From contig NZ_JAGVQR010000004.1 in assembly GCF_018275325.1 (NCBI RefSeq), forward strand, positions 310,001-374,000: a stretch of DNA of 64,000 nt, read 5' to 3'. Shown piece by piece: positions 11,790-19,453 of this stretch. A model generated the notes under the pieces. It made no database searches, was not told the DNA's origin, and saw nothing but the letters and a program-made list of their open reading frames with translations. Source of the DNA: Nocardioides palaemonis. Lineage in GTDB: Bacteria; Actinomycetota; Actinomycetes; Propionibacteriales; Nocardioidaceae. The stretch's first letter is position 1. Every line of letters begins with the position of its first letter. Made by a program: the position numbers and the translations under genes.

Positions 11790-12219
11790 GCGCCTCGAGC
11801 AGGCGTACGTCGTCGGCTGAGGCCACCCGACGCGCCTCCGGGGGCGCCGCGACGGTCTCGACCGGCTGACCAGCAGCAGCGAGGTCGGCGACGGCACGCG
11901 CGAGGTTGCTCGACGGTCGCTGGGCGAGGTCCGCGAGGACGGCGGCCGGGACCACCAGCGGCGACGCCACCGCCAGCAGGTCGTCGCGGTCGAGGGTCTC
12001 GCCGACCAGTCCGTCGGCCACGACCTTGACCGTGTCCGTGACCGGTCGCGTGCCGACCGTGGGACGGCCCGTCTCGCGCGCCCGCTCGAGGCAGGAGGCG
12101 ATGAAGGCCGACGGGGTCATCGGGCACAGCGAGTCGTGCAGCACCAGGTCGCGACCCGACTCGACCAGCACGTCCCACGCGACGGTGGCGTCGACCAGGT
12201 CGACGCCGGCCTCCCCCAC
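11773..12219 (-). CDS. IspD-like paralogue lacking nucleotide-binding motifs
   Basis: 148 residues from the first GTG, but coding sequence clearly continues upstream: the frame is open and strongly GC3-biased to about 12300 and encodes GLGLVLDEDRGSLPYALLHGE, which aligns with the IspD N-terminus. No ATG, GTG or TTG exists there; a CTG at 12357 overlapping the carD stop is a candidate start. Motifs are HDSLCPMTP (for HDAARPLVP) and PVTDTVK..ADGLVG.TLDR, the intact MEP-arm segment missing from the neighbouring IspD. The AAGxGxR motif and QTPQ are absent, so independent cytidylyltransferase activity is unlikely. It sits where ispD normally follows carD. The last 17 bp overlap the 3' end of ispD convergently. 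Confidence 0.75.
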   Translation of the reverse strand: MGEAGVDLVDATVAWDVLVESGRDLVLHDSLCPMTPSAFIASCLERARETGRPTVGTRPVTDTVKVVADGLVGETLDRDDLLAVASPLVVPAAVLADLAQRPSSNLARAVADLAAAGQPVETVAAPPEARRVASADDVRLLEALTAPR

Positions 12220-12299
12220 CGCCCACGCGGCGCAGGCGACGAGCGCCTCGCCGTGGAGGAGCGCGTACGGCAGGGACCCGCGGTCCTCGTCCAGAACGA

Positions 12300-12339
12300 G
12301 ACCGAGGCCCCTGGGAACGTCGTCCCAGGGGCCTCGGTC
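12300..12339 (-). terminator. strong hairpin after carD
   Basis: A perfect 17-bp stem (12300-12316 pairing with 12323-12339) with a 6-nt loop begins 15 bp after the carD stop. It looks like the carD terminator, yet the frame of the IspD-like gene runs through it, so it may act as an attenuator that sets the carD to IspD-like ratio. Confidence 0.75.
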
Positions 12340-12353
12340 GAGGTCGTTGCCGC

Positions 12354-12839
12354 TCAGGAGGCGAGCACCTCGTCGAGCATGGCCTCGGCCTTGTCCTCGT
12401 TGGTCTTCTCCGCGAGCGCGAGCTCGGAGACCAGGATCTGCCGGGCCTTGGCCAGCATCCGCTTCTCGCCGGCCGACAGGCCACGGTCGCGCTCACGGCG
12501 CCACAGGTCGCGCACGACCTCCGAGACCTTCATGACGTCGCCGGAGTGGAGCTTCTCCAGGTTGGCCTTGTAGCGGCGCGACCAGTTCGTGGGCTCCTCG
12601 ACGTGGGCCGCACGCAGCACGTCGAACACCCGGTCGAGACCCTCCTTGTCGACCACGTCGCGCACTCCGACGAGGTCGAGGTTGCAGGCCGGGACGCGCA
12701 CGACCAGGTCCTGCTGGGCGACAATCCTGAGGACGAGGTACTGACGGTCCTCTCCCTTGATCTTCCGCATCTCGATGTCCTCGATGACTGCGGCCCCGTG
12801 ATTGGGATAGACGACCGTTTCGCCGACGGTGAAAGTCAT
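12354..12839 (-). CDS. carD: CarD family transcriptional regulator
   Basis: A 161-residue RNA polymerase-binding factor that stabilises open promoter complexes in actinobacteria. The N-terminal Tudor-like RNAP-interacting domain is [21 protein letters not shown] through about residue 55; the helical DNA-binding domain follows with [13 protein letters not shown] near residue 85, which includes the conserved Trp. Length matches mycobacterial CarD. A GGGGA ribosome-binding site lies about 10 nt before the ATG. It is followed by a strong hairpin and the IspD-like gene, the usual carD-ispD order. Confidence 0.97.
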   Translation of the reverse strand: MTFTVGETVVYPNHGAAVIEDIEMRKIKGEDRQYLVLRIVAQQDLVVRVPACNLDLVGVRDVVDKEGLDRVFDVLRAAHVEEPTNWSRRYKANLEKLHSGDVMKVSEVVRDLWRRERDRGLSAGEKRMLAKARQILVSELALAEKTNEDKAEAMLDEVLAS

Positions 12840-12997
12840 ATGTTCAGTTCCCCTTCCTAGGTGACCATTCTAACACGGGTCCGCAGGTGCTCCCTGACGC
12901 GTTTGCGCAGGTCAGAGGCCACTTCCGGGCTTGACAGATCGCCTGTTCCTGTGGTGCGCGCACCTGCCCGGGCGTGCGGCTGCGCCATACTCCGACC

Positions 12998-13696
12998 ATG
13001 GCGACCGTCCCTGCGCTGCTCCTCGTCCGTGCCGCGCACCCCCGCCAGGCGGTGGCCACCGCGGTCGCGCTCGGCGCCGCGGCGGCGGTCTCCGGACGTC
13101 CGCTGCGCGAGGCCGCGCTCGTGGCCGCGACGGTCCTCGTCGGGCAGTCCGTCCTCGGGTGGCTCGACGACCTCGCCGACCGCTCCCGCGACGCCCGGCA
13201 CCGCCCCGACCGACCGGTCGCCTCGGGCCGGCTCGACCCCGGCACCGTGTGGTTCGCGGTCGCCTGCGGCGTGCTGCTCGTGGTGCCGCTCGCGGTCGCC
13301 AACGGCCGCGCCGCTGCGGCCGCGTACCTCGCCTCGCTCGTGGTGGCCGCCCTCGGCGACCGGCTGCTGCACGCGCGCCCGCTCTCGTTCGTGCCGTGGA
13401 TGGTGTCGTTCGGGCTGCTCCCCGCGTTCCTCGCCTACGGCGGGTGGGGAGGCGTCGGCACCACCACGCCGCCGACGGTGACCATGACCGCGCTGGCCGC
13501 CGCCCTGGGCCTCACCGTCCACGTCCTGCTGGCGCTGCCGGGCCTCGTGCACGACCACGAGGAGGGCGAGCGCTCCTTCCCGCTGCTCCTCGCGCTGCGC
13601 ACCGGGACCCCCCGGTTGCTCGTGCTCGCGTCGGTCGCCACCGGCGTGCTGGCGGTCGCCGTCCTGTTCACGGGGCAGACGGTGGGACTGGCCTGA
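12998..13696 (+). CDS. UbiA-like prenyltransferase family membrane protein
   Basis: 232 residues with about seven hydrophobic helices. Two Asp-rich loops resemble the UbiA motifs: WLDDLADRSRDARHRPDRP near residue 53 (in place of NDxxDxxxDxxxxRP, with the Asn changed) and HDHEEGERSFP near residue 187. UbiA enzymes transfer a prenyl chain to an aromatic or sugar acceptor within the membrane; the acceptor here is unknown. The ATG start is fixed by a CATACT hexamer 6 nt upstream. A second protein follows after 21 bp with its own -10-like hexamer, so this gene is probably its own transcript. Confidence 0.75.
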   Translation: MATVPALLLVRAAHPRQAVATAVALGAAAAVSGRPLREAALVAATVLVGQSVLGWLDDLADRSRDARHRPDRPVASGRLDPGTVWFAVACGVLLVVPLAVANGRAAAAAYLASLVVAALGDRLLHARPLSFVPWMVSFGLLPAFLAYGGWGGVGTTTPPTVTMTALAAALGLTVHVLLALPGLVHDHEEGERSFPLLLALRTGTPRLLVLASVATGVLAVAVLFTGQTVGLA

Positions 13697-13717
13697 GGCG
13701 ACGCTAGGCTGTGCGCC

Positions 13718-14236
13718 ATGCAGCTTCGACACCTCGCGACCGGCGCAGCGGTCCTCGCGCTGACCGCGTCGCTCTCCTCGTGCGGCTTCGACTACGCGAC
13801 CGAGCGTGACTACACCCCCGGCAGCGGCGCCAACAACCGCGAGGGCACCGTCGACGTGCTCTCCGCCGTGGTGGTCTCGGCCGAGGAGGGCTCCGGCACG
13901 TTCATCGCGTCGCTGTCCAACAACGACGCCAGCGACGAGCAGAGCTTCACCGGCGTCTCGGGCGGGCAGGACGCGACGGTCACCGCCGCGGACTTCGACC
14001 CGGTCGCCATCGCGCCGGGCGGGCTGGTCAACCTCGCCGACCCCGCGGCGGACGTGGTCCTGCAGGGCGACTTCACCGCCGGTGACTTCGTCCCGCTGGT
14101 GATCGACTTCGGCAACGGCGACCGCGTGTCGATGGACGTGCCGGTCGTGCCGGACGACTTCGGCTACTGGGCCGGTATGGACGCCTCCGGCTCCGTCGCC
14201 ACCACCGACACCGACACGGAGGCCGACGCGTCATGA
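13718..14236 (+). CDS. predicted lipoprotein of unknown function
   Basis: 172 residues. A type II signal peptide ends in the lipobox LSSC (Cys near residue 22), so the mature protein should be lipid-anchored on the outer face of the membrane. The body is beta-rich and acidic ([28 protein letters not shown]) and recalls small copper-chaperone-like lipoproteins, but the Met/His copper ligands of the PCuAC family are not evident, so no function is assigned. The ATG is preceded by TAGGCT with a 7-nt spacer. The stop overlaps the gpmA start by 4 bp (ATGA), so the two are co-translated. Confidence 0.75.
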   Translation: MQLRHLATGAAVLALTASLSSCGFDYATERDYTPGSGANNREGTVDVLSAVVVSAEEGSGTFIASLSNNDASDEQSFTGVSGGQDATVTAADFDPVAIAPGGLVNLADPAADVVLQGDFTAGDFVPLVIDFGNGDRVSMDVPVVPDDFGYWAGMDASGSVATTDTDTEADAS

Positions 14237-14976
14237 CCCACACGCTGGTCCTGCTCCGCCACGGCGAGAGCGAGTGGAACGCCAAGAACCTGTTCACCGG
14301 CTGGGTGGACGTCGCCCTGACCGAGAAGGGTCGTGGCGAGGCGGTCCACGGGGGCCGGCTGCTGCGCGAGTCCGGTGTGCTCCCCGACGTCGTGCACACC
14401 TCGCTGCAGCGACGCGCGATCAACACCGCAGCGCTCGCCCTCGACGCCGCCGACCGCCACTGGATCCCGGTCAAGCGGTCCTGGCGGCTCAACGAGCGCC
14501 ACTACGGCGCGCTGCAGGGCAAGGACAAGAAGCAGACGCTCGAGCAGTACGGCGAGGAGCAGTTCATGCTCTGGCGCCGCTCGTTCGACGTCCCGCCGCC
14601 GCCGCTCGACGACGCCGACGAGTTCTCCCAGGTCGGCGACCCGCGCTATGCCGACCTCGGCGCGGAGATGCCGCGCACCGAGTGCCTCAAGGACGTCATC
14701 GCGCGCTTCCTGCCCTACTGGGAGGGCGAGATCGTCCCCGACCTCGAGGCCGGACGCACCGTCCTCGTGGCCGCCCACGGCAACAGCCTGCGCGCGCTGG
14801 TCAAGCACCTCGACCAGATCAGCGACGAGGACATCGCGGGCCTCAACATCCCGACCGGCATGCCGCTGGTCTACCGCCTCGACGACGCGTTCCGCCCGAC
14901 CGTCGCCGGCGGCGAGTACCTCGACCCCGAGGCGGCCGCTGCCGCCGCGGCCGCGGTCGCCAACCAGGGTCGCTGA
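14233..14976 (+). CDS. gpmA: 2,3-bisphosphoglycerate-dependent phosphoglycerate mutase
   Basis: Interconverts 3- and 2-phosphoglycerate in glycolysis and gluconeogenesis. The 247 residues include the [18 protein letters not shown] signature with the phosphohistidine His near residue 9, the [12 protein letters not shown] block and the second catalytic His in [13 protein letters not shown] near 182, all typical of dPGM. The C-terminal Ala-rich tail is a little unusual but harmless. It overlaps the upstream lipoprotein gene by ATGA and ends in convergence with phoU. The gpm-senX3-regX3-mshA neighbourhood resembles the mycobacterial arrangement. Confidence 0.97.
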   Translation: MTHTLVLLRHGESEWNAKNLFTGWVDVALTEKGRGEAVHGGRLLRESGVLPDVVHTSLQRRAINTAALALDAADRHWIPVKRSWRLNERHYGALQGKDKKQTLEQYGEEQFMLWRRSFDVPPPPLDDADEFSQVGDPRYADLGAEMPRTECLKDVIARFLPYWEGEIVPDLEAGRTVLVAAHGNSLRALVKHLDQISDEDIAGLNIPTGMPLVYRLDDAFRPTVAGGEYLDPEAAAAAAAAVANQGR

Positions 14977-15020
14977 GCAGCCGCCGGCGAGGAACGAGCC
15001 GGCGGCGTGGGCTCAGCGAG

Positions 15021-15169
15021 GTTGAGCAAGCCCCGCGGCTGAGGAACGAAGCCGCGACGGGCGCGACGAAACCCGGTCACCCGACCGCGAAGGCTGACCG
15101 GGTCTCGTGACAGGCGCTTGAGCGCCTTCCTCGACCAACGGTGGCGCAGGCGCTTTCCTCGACCAGCGG
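15021..15169. repeat. cluster of palindromic dispersed elements between gpmA and phoU
   Basis: Two element types abut. A GGTTGAGC...GACGAAACC unit spans about 15021-15075. A GGTCTCGTGAC...CTCGACCAACGG unit spans 15100-15141 with an internal GGCGCTTGAGCGCC hairpin, followed by a partial copy (CTTTCCTCGACCAGCGG). Similar units recur at 18859, 23866, 32702, 35341, 43671 and 60205. Confidence 0.65.
15071..15103. terminator. bidirectional hairpin between convergent gpmA and phoU
   Basis: A 9-bp stem (ACCCGGTCA with TGACCGGGT, 15-nt loop) lies in the convergent gap. It overlaps the dispersed repeats and may serve as the shared terminator. Confidence 0.45.
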
Positions 15170-15179
15170 TGCGCGGACG

Positions 15180-15830
15180 TCAGTCGCGCTGCGGCACCTC
15201 GCCGGTGACCACGAAGACGACCCGGTTGGCCACCGAGACGGCGTGGTCGGCGATCCGCTCGTAGTAGCGGCCGAGCAGGGCGATGTCGACCGCGGCCTCC
15301 ACGCCGTGCTGCCAGTCGGTGGAGAGCAGCTCGGTGAAGCTGCGGCGGCGCAGCTGGTCCATCACCTCGTCGTCGCGGCCGAGCTCGATCGCGGCCTCGA
15401 CGTCGCGGTCGACGATGATGCTGCGCACCCGGCGCACCATGTCCTCGGCCGTCTCGGCCATCCGCTCCATCGTCGGGCGCAGCTCCTCGGGCACCGCCAC
15501 CGACGGCACCCGCAGCCGCGCGATCTTCGCGACGTGGACCGACAGGTCGCCCATCCGCTCGAGCTCGCTCACCATCCGCAGGGCCGAGACGATCATCCGC
15601 AGGTCGCCCGCGACCGGCTGCTGGAGCGACAGCAGCTGGAACGACGTGTCGTCGACCCGCTCGCGGGCGTCGTCGATCGCCTTGTCGCCGCTGATCACCT
15701 GGTCCGCGGTGTGGACGTCGCCGGTCATCAGTGCCTTGGTGGCCTCGCGCACGGCGACCTCGACCTGCCCGCAGATGTCGGACAGGTCGGCGAAGATGCC
15801 GTCGAGCTGGTCATGGAAAGCCTCACGCAT
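15180..15830 (-). CDS. phoU: phosphate signalling regulator PhoU
   Basis: 216 residues made of two PhoU helical repeats. Each has the metal-binding signature: ALRMVSELERMGDLSVHVAK near residue 83 and LLGRYYERIADHAVSVANR near 185. PhoU links phosphate transport to the SenX3-type kinase and represses the phosphate-starvation response. The kinase and response regulator genes lie immediately next to it, divergently transcribed across 120 bp, which fits a regulatory partnership. No pst genes are visible in the window. Confidence 0.95.
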   Translation of the reverse strand: MREAFHDQLDGIFADLSDICGQVEVAVREATKALMTGDVHTADQVISGDKAIDDARERVDDTSFQLLSLQQPVAGDLRMIVSALRMVSELERMGDLSVHVAKIARLRVPSVAVPEELRPTMERMAETAEDMVRRVRSIIVDRDVEAAIELGRDDEVMDQLRRRSFTELLSTDWQHGVEAAVDIALLGRYYERIADHAVSVANRVVFVVTGEVPQRD

Positions 15831-15950
15831 GAGCGCACTGTAGGCACCCCAGGCGAACAGCCGGACGTACCCGATGAACGGCGCGTGAACACTCGGCGCC
15901 GGGCGTCCATCGGGTCGGGCGGACCCCGCGCGGTGCGTACGATGGTGGCC

Positions 15951-17180
15951 GTGGACCCGACCATGCAAGCCGGTCTGGCCGCGATCGTCGGGGCCGTCAT
16001 GGCAGGCGGCGCGGTGCTCGCCTGGCACATCAGCGACCGCCAGCGGCACACCCTCCCCCAGGCGGAGGAGCCGGTCGTCCAGGCCGGCGTCGCGGCGGTG
16101 CTCAGCATCCTGCGCTCCAGCGCGGTGGTGGTCGACGAGTCCGACCACGTCCTCAAGGCGTCCGCGCCGGCGTACGCCTTCGGGCTGGTGCGCGGCAGCA
16201 CGCTCGTCGTGCCCGAGCTGCTCGACCTGGTCGCGCAGGTGCGGCGCGACGGCCAGATCCGCGAGAGCGAGCTCGACCTCCCGGCCACCGACGGCGGCAC
16301 CGCCCGCACGCTCACCGCCCGCGTCGCGCCGCTGGGCGCCCGCCTGGTGCTCGCCCTGGTCGAGGACCGCACCCGCGAGAAGCGGGTGGAGGAGGTGCGC
16401 CGCGACTTCGTCGCCAACGTCAGCCACGAGCTCAAGACGCCGGTGGGCGCGATCCGCCTGCTCGCCGAGGCCGTCACCGACGCCGCCGACGACCCCGAGG
16501 CGGTGCAGCGCTTCGCCAACCGGATGCTGACCGAGAGCGACCGGCTCACCAACCTGGTGCAGCAGATCATCGAGCTGTCGCGCCTGCAGGCCCACGACCC
16601 GCTGGAGAAGCCGGTCATGGTCGACCTCGACGCAGCCGTCGCCACCGCGGTCGACACCAGCGCGATGGAGGCCGCGGCCAAGCAGATCACCGTCGAGTCG
16701 CGCGGCGAGCACGGCCTCGAGGTCTTCGGCTCCCAGGACCTCATCGGCGCGGCCGTCAGCAACCTGGTGGCCAACGCGGTGGCCTACTCCGGCTCCGGCT
16801 CGCGCGTGGTCGTCACGACCCGCTCCGAGGGCGAGCAGGTGCAGGTGTCGGTCGTCGACCAGGGCATCGGCATCCCGCCCGAGGACATCGACCGGATCTT
16901 CGAGCGCTTCTACCGCGTCGACCCCGCCCGCCACCGCTCCACCGGCGGCACCGGACTGGGCCTCGCCATCGTCAAGCACGTCGCGGCCACCCACGGCGGC
17001 GACATCTCGGTGTGGTCGGTGCAGGGGCAGGGCTCGACCTTCACGCTCACCCTTCCCCGCAACTTCCAGCCCACACCGGGCCGACCCACCACCCCCGTCG
17101 AGGTCGTCGTGCCGTCCGGCACCGACGCCGCCGACCCCACAGACACCACACGCCGCAGCGCACAGGAGGTACGCAGGTGA
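15951..17180 (+). CDS. senX3: phosphate-sensing histidine kinase (SenX3-like)
   Basis: 409 residues. One N-terminal transmembrane helix (about 4-25) is followed by a PAS-like region (about 40-140), a HisKA domain with the phospho-acceptor His in NVSHELKTP near residue 160, and a HATPase domain with N box (NLVANAVAY), DQGIGIP and GTGLGLAIV near 334. It is expected to phosphorylate the adjacent regulator under phosphate limitation, with PhoU as negative partner. The GTG start is preceded by TACGAT with a 7-nt spacer; an ATG at 15963 is the alternative. The stop overlaps the regulator's GTG. Confidence 0.93.
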   Translation: MDPTMQAGLAAIVGAVMAGGAVLAWHISDRQRHTLPQAEEPVVQAGVAAVLSILRSSAVVVDESDHVLKASAPAYAFGLVRGSTLVVPELLDLVAQVRRDGQIRESELDLPATDGGTARTLTARVAPLGARLVLALVEDRTREKRVEEVRRDFVANVSHELKTPVGAIRLLAEAVTDAADDPEAVQRFANRMLTESDRLTNLVQQIIELSRLQAHDPLEKPVMVDLDAAVATAVDTSAMEAAAKQITVESRGEHGLEVFGSQDLIGAAVSNLVANAVAYSGSGSRVVVTTRSEGEQVQVSVVDQGIGIPPEDIDRIFERFYRVDPARHRSTGGTGLGLAIVKHVAATHGGDISVWSVQGQGSTFTLTLPRNFQPTPGRPTTPVEVVVPSGTDAADPTDTTRRSAQEVRR

Positions 17181-17854
17181 CCCGGGTACTCGTCGTCGAG
17201 GACGAAGAGAGCTACAGCGACGCGCTCGCCTACATGCTCCGCAAGGAGGGCTACGAGGTCGCGATCGCCGCCGACGGCACCACCGCGCTCACCGAGTTCG
17301 ACCGGTTCGGTCCCGACATCGTGCTGCTCGACCTGATGCTGCCCGGCGTCCCCGGCACGGAGGTGTGCCGCCAGATCCGCCAGACCTCGTCGGTCCCGGT
17401 GATCATGGTGAGCGCCAAGGACGACGAGGTCGACAAGGTGGTCGGCCTCGAGCTCGGCGCCGACGACTACGTCACCAAGCCCTACTCCCCCCGCGAGCTC
17501 GTGGCCCGGATCCGCGCGGTGCTGCGCCGCGGCCAGGAGCCCGAGCTGATGCCCGACACCCTCGAGGCCGGCCCGGTGCGGATGGACGTCGAGCGCCACG
17601 TCGTCACCGTCGACGGCGCCGAGCAGCGGCTGCCGCTCAAGGAGTTCGAGCTGCTGGAGATGTTCCTGCGCAACCCCGGCCGGGTGCTCACCCGCGGCCA
17701 GCTCATCGACCGGGTCTGGGGATCCGACTACGTCGGTGACACCAAGACGCTCGACGTGCACGTCAAGCGGCTGCGCGCCAAGCTCGAGCCCGACCCGGGC
17801 GAGCCGAAGTACCTCGTAACGGTCCGCGGGCTGGGCTACAAGCTCGACCTCTGA
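17177..17854 (+). CDS. regX3: OmpR/PhoB-type response regulator (RegX3-like)
   Basis: 225 residues: a receiver domain (about 1-120) with the acidic pair in VVEDEE, the phospho-acceptor Asp in IVLLDLMLPG near residue 53 and Lys in VTKPYSP, then a winged-helix DNA-binding domain (about 130-225) ending in VTVRGLGYKLDL. It should control the Pho regulon. The GTG start has an AGGAGG site 8 nt upstream inside the kinase gene and overlaps the kinase stop by 4 bp (GTGA), so translation is coupled. Confidence 0.95.
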   Translation: MTRVLVVEDEESYSDALAYMLRKEGYEVAIAADGTTALTEFDRFGPDIVLLDLMLPGVPGTEVCRQIRQTSSVPVIMVSAKDDEVDKVVGLELGADDYVTKPYSPRELVARIRAVLRRGQEPELMPDTLEAGPVRMDVERHVVTVDGAEQRLPLKEFELLEMFLRNPGRVLTRGQLIDRVWGSDYVGDTKTLDVHVKRLRAKLEPDPGEPKYLVTVRGLGYKLDL

Positions 17855-17934
17855 GCGCGCGCCACGGCGGGATGTCGCCGTTCCACGTCCGGAATCCGCT
17901 GGCGATCGGTCATGACCGTACCTAGCCTTGACCC

Positions 17935-18864
17935 GTGACCACCGCCAGCCAGACCACCCCCGCCGCACTGCCCGAGCAGACTCCGCCCGCGCCGTGGCTC
18001 CCCGTCGCCGCGGGGGCCGTCACCCTCGTGATGTGGGCCTCCGCCTTCGTGGTGATCCGGCACGTCGCGCACGACGTCAGCCCCGGCGCGCTCGGCTCCG
18101 GGCGGCTCCTGGTCGCGGCCCTGGTCGTGCTGCCGCTGGTGCTCAGGCGCGGCTGGGTGCGGCCGACCGGTCGTGAGTGGGCGCTGCTGGCGCTGGGCGG
18201 ACTCGGCTGGTTCGGCGTCTACAACCTCGCCCTCAACGCCGGCGAGCGCCACGTCGACGCCGGCACGGCGGCGATGATCATCCAGATCGGCCCGGTGATC
18301 GTGGCGCTGCTGGCCGTGCCGCTCTTCGGGGAGCGGCTGCACGCCTGGCTCCTCGCCGGCATGGTCGTCGGCTTCGCGGGCGTCGCGGTGATCGCGCGCG
18401 GCTCGTCCACCGATGCGGACGCCAGCCTGCTCGGCGTCGTCCTGGTCCTCGTCGCCGCCGCGATGTACGCCGTCGGCGTGCTGACCCAGAAGGTGCTGCT
18501 GCGCCGGCTGCCGTCCGTCCAGGTCGTGCTGGTGTCGTTCGTGATCGGCGCGGTCACCTGCCTGCCGTTGTCCGGCGACCTGCCGGGGATCGTGGCCGAC
18601 GGCGGCGCCGAGCTCTGGTGGATCGTCTACCTCGGCGTCTTCCCGACCGCGGTCGCCTTCACCACCTGGGCCTACGCCCTCACCCACACCGACGCGGGCG
18701 CCTTGTCGCTCACGACGTTCCTGGTGCCGCTGATCGCGACCTTCATCGCGTGGGTCGCGATCGACGAGGTGCCGCCCTCGCTCACCTTCGTCGGTGGCGC
18801 CCTCGCGATCGTCGGGGTGCTGATGACGCGCCGCAAGCCCAAGCCCGCACCCCTCGCTGGTTGA
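17935..18864 (+). CDS. EamA (DMT superfamily) transporter
   Basis: 309 residues with ten predicted membrane helices in two EamA repeats. Motifs such as FVVIRHV, AAMIIQIGPVIVALLA in the first half and AVAFTTWAYALTHTDAG in the second are typical of metabolite or amino-acid exporters of the RhaT/YdcZ type; the substrate is unknown. The GTG start follows TAGCCT with a 6-nt spacer. Its TGA stop lies inside a palindromic dispersed element (18859-18898), so that element defines the last codons of the gene. Confidence 0.88.
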   Translation: MTTASQTTPAALPEQTPPAPWLPVAAGAVTLVMWASAFVVIRHVAHDVSPGALGSGRLLVAALVVLPLVLRRGWVRPTGREWALLALGGLGWFGVYNLALNAGERHVDAGTAAMIIQIGPVIVALLAVPLFGERLHAWLLAGMVVGFAGVAVIARGSSTDADASLLGVVLVLVAAAMYAVGVLTQKVLLRRLPSVQVVLVSFVIGAVTCLPLSGDLPGIVADGGAELWWIVYLGVFPTAVAFTTWAYALTHTDAGALSLTTFLVPLIATFIAWVAIDEVPPSLTFVGGALAIVGVLMTRRKPKPAPLAG

Positions 18865-18898
18865 GGTGCGAGGAGCGCCAGCGACGAGCCTCGAAACC
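18859..18898. repeat. palindromic dispersed element at the eamA stop
   Basis: GGTTGAGGTGCGAG...CGAGCCTCGAAACC with an internal AGCGCCAGCG. The outer arms match the units at 32702 and 35341. The eamA stop codon is read from the GGTTGA of the element. Confidence 0.7.
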
Positions 18899-18909
18899 TG
18901 CGACTGGCG

Positions 18910-19446
18910 TCACTGCGGGTCGGAGCCGGACTCCAGCCAGCCGCGGAACGCCTCGAGGTTGCGGGTCGACTCACCGCGCGAGATCCGCCACTCCCACTCC
19001 TTGCGGATGGACGAGGCGAAGCCGAGCTCGAGGATGGCGTTGAAGGAGGAGTCCGCGTTGTCGAGCACCGAGCCGAGGATCCGGTCGAGCTCCTCGTCGG
19101 TGACGGCCGACAGGGGCAGCCGCGCCTCGAGGTAGATGTCGCCGGTGCGGTCGACGGCGAACGAGACGGCGTACATCCGCAGGTTGCGCTCGAGCAGCCA
19201 GCGGTAGACCCGGTGGTGGTTCTCGTCGGGGTTGCGGCACACGAACGCGTGCACCCCGAGCGCGTGCGGGCCGACGTCGAGCCGCACCGGCGTCTGCAGC
19301 TTCTTCTCACCCGGCAGGGTCAGCGAGAACGACCCGCCGCCGATCTCCTCGTGCTCGATCTCGTTGTCGGCGAGGTAGGCGCGCAGCCGCTCGACCGCCG
19401 CGGCGGTCTCCTCCGAGGGGGTCGCGGCCGGAGGGGTGTCGGTCAT
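18910..19446 (-). CDS. YbjN domain protein
   Basis: 178 residues of the YbjN (bacterial sensory transduction regulator-like) fold, which resembles type III secretion chaperones. The core segments are ERLRAYLADNEIEHE, VGPHALGVHAFVCRNPDEN, RWLLERNLRMYAVSFAVD and the C-terminal LGFASSIRKEWEW block. A YbjN gene next to mshA is common in actinobacteria, but its molecular role is unknown. The start lies 7 bp after the mshA stop, so it probably shares the mshA transcript; a CATGAT hexamer also sits 6 nt before the ATG, overlapping the mshA stop. Confidence 0.85.
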   Translation of the reverse strand: MTDTPPAATPSEETAAAVERLRAYLADNEIEHEEIGGGSFSLTLPGEKKLQTPVRLDVGPHALGVHAFVCRNPDENHHRVYRWLLERNLRMYAVSFAVDRTGDIYLEARLPLSAVTDEELDRILGSVLDNADSSFNAILELGFASSIRKEWEWRISRGESTRNLEAFRGWLESGSDPQ

Positions 19447-19453
19447 GCGGCCA

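Noticed and set aside
9036..11897. 953-codon reading of the sulfite oxidase-like frame
   Set aside because: The upstream half lies antisense to ispF and ispD and has no coding character; the GTG at 10559 with its -10 box is the sensible start.
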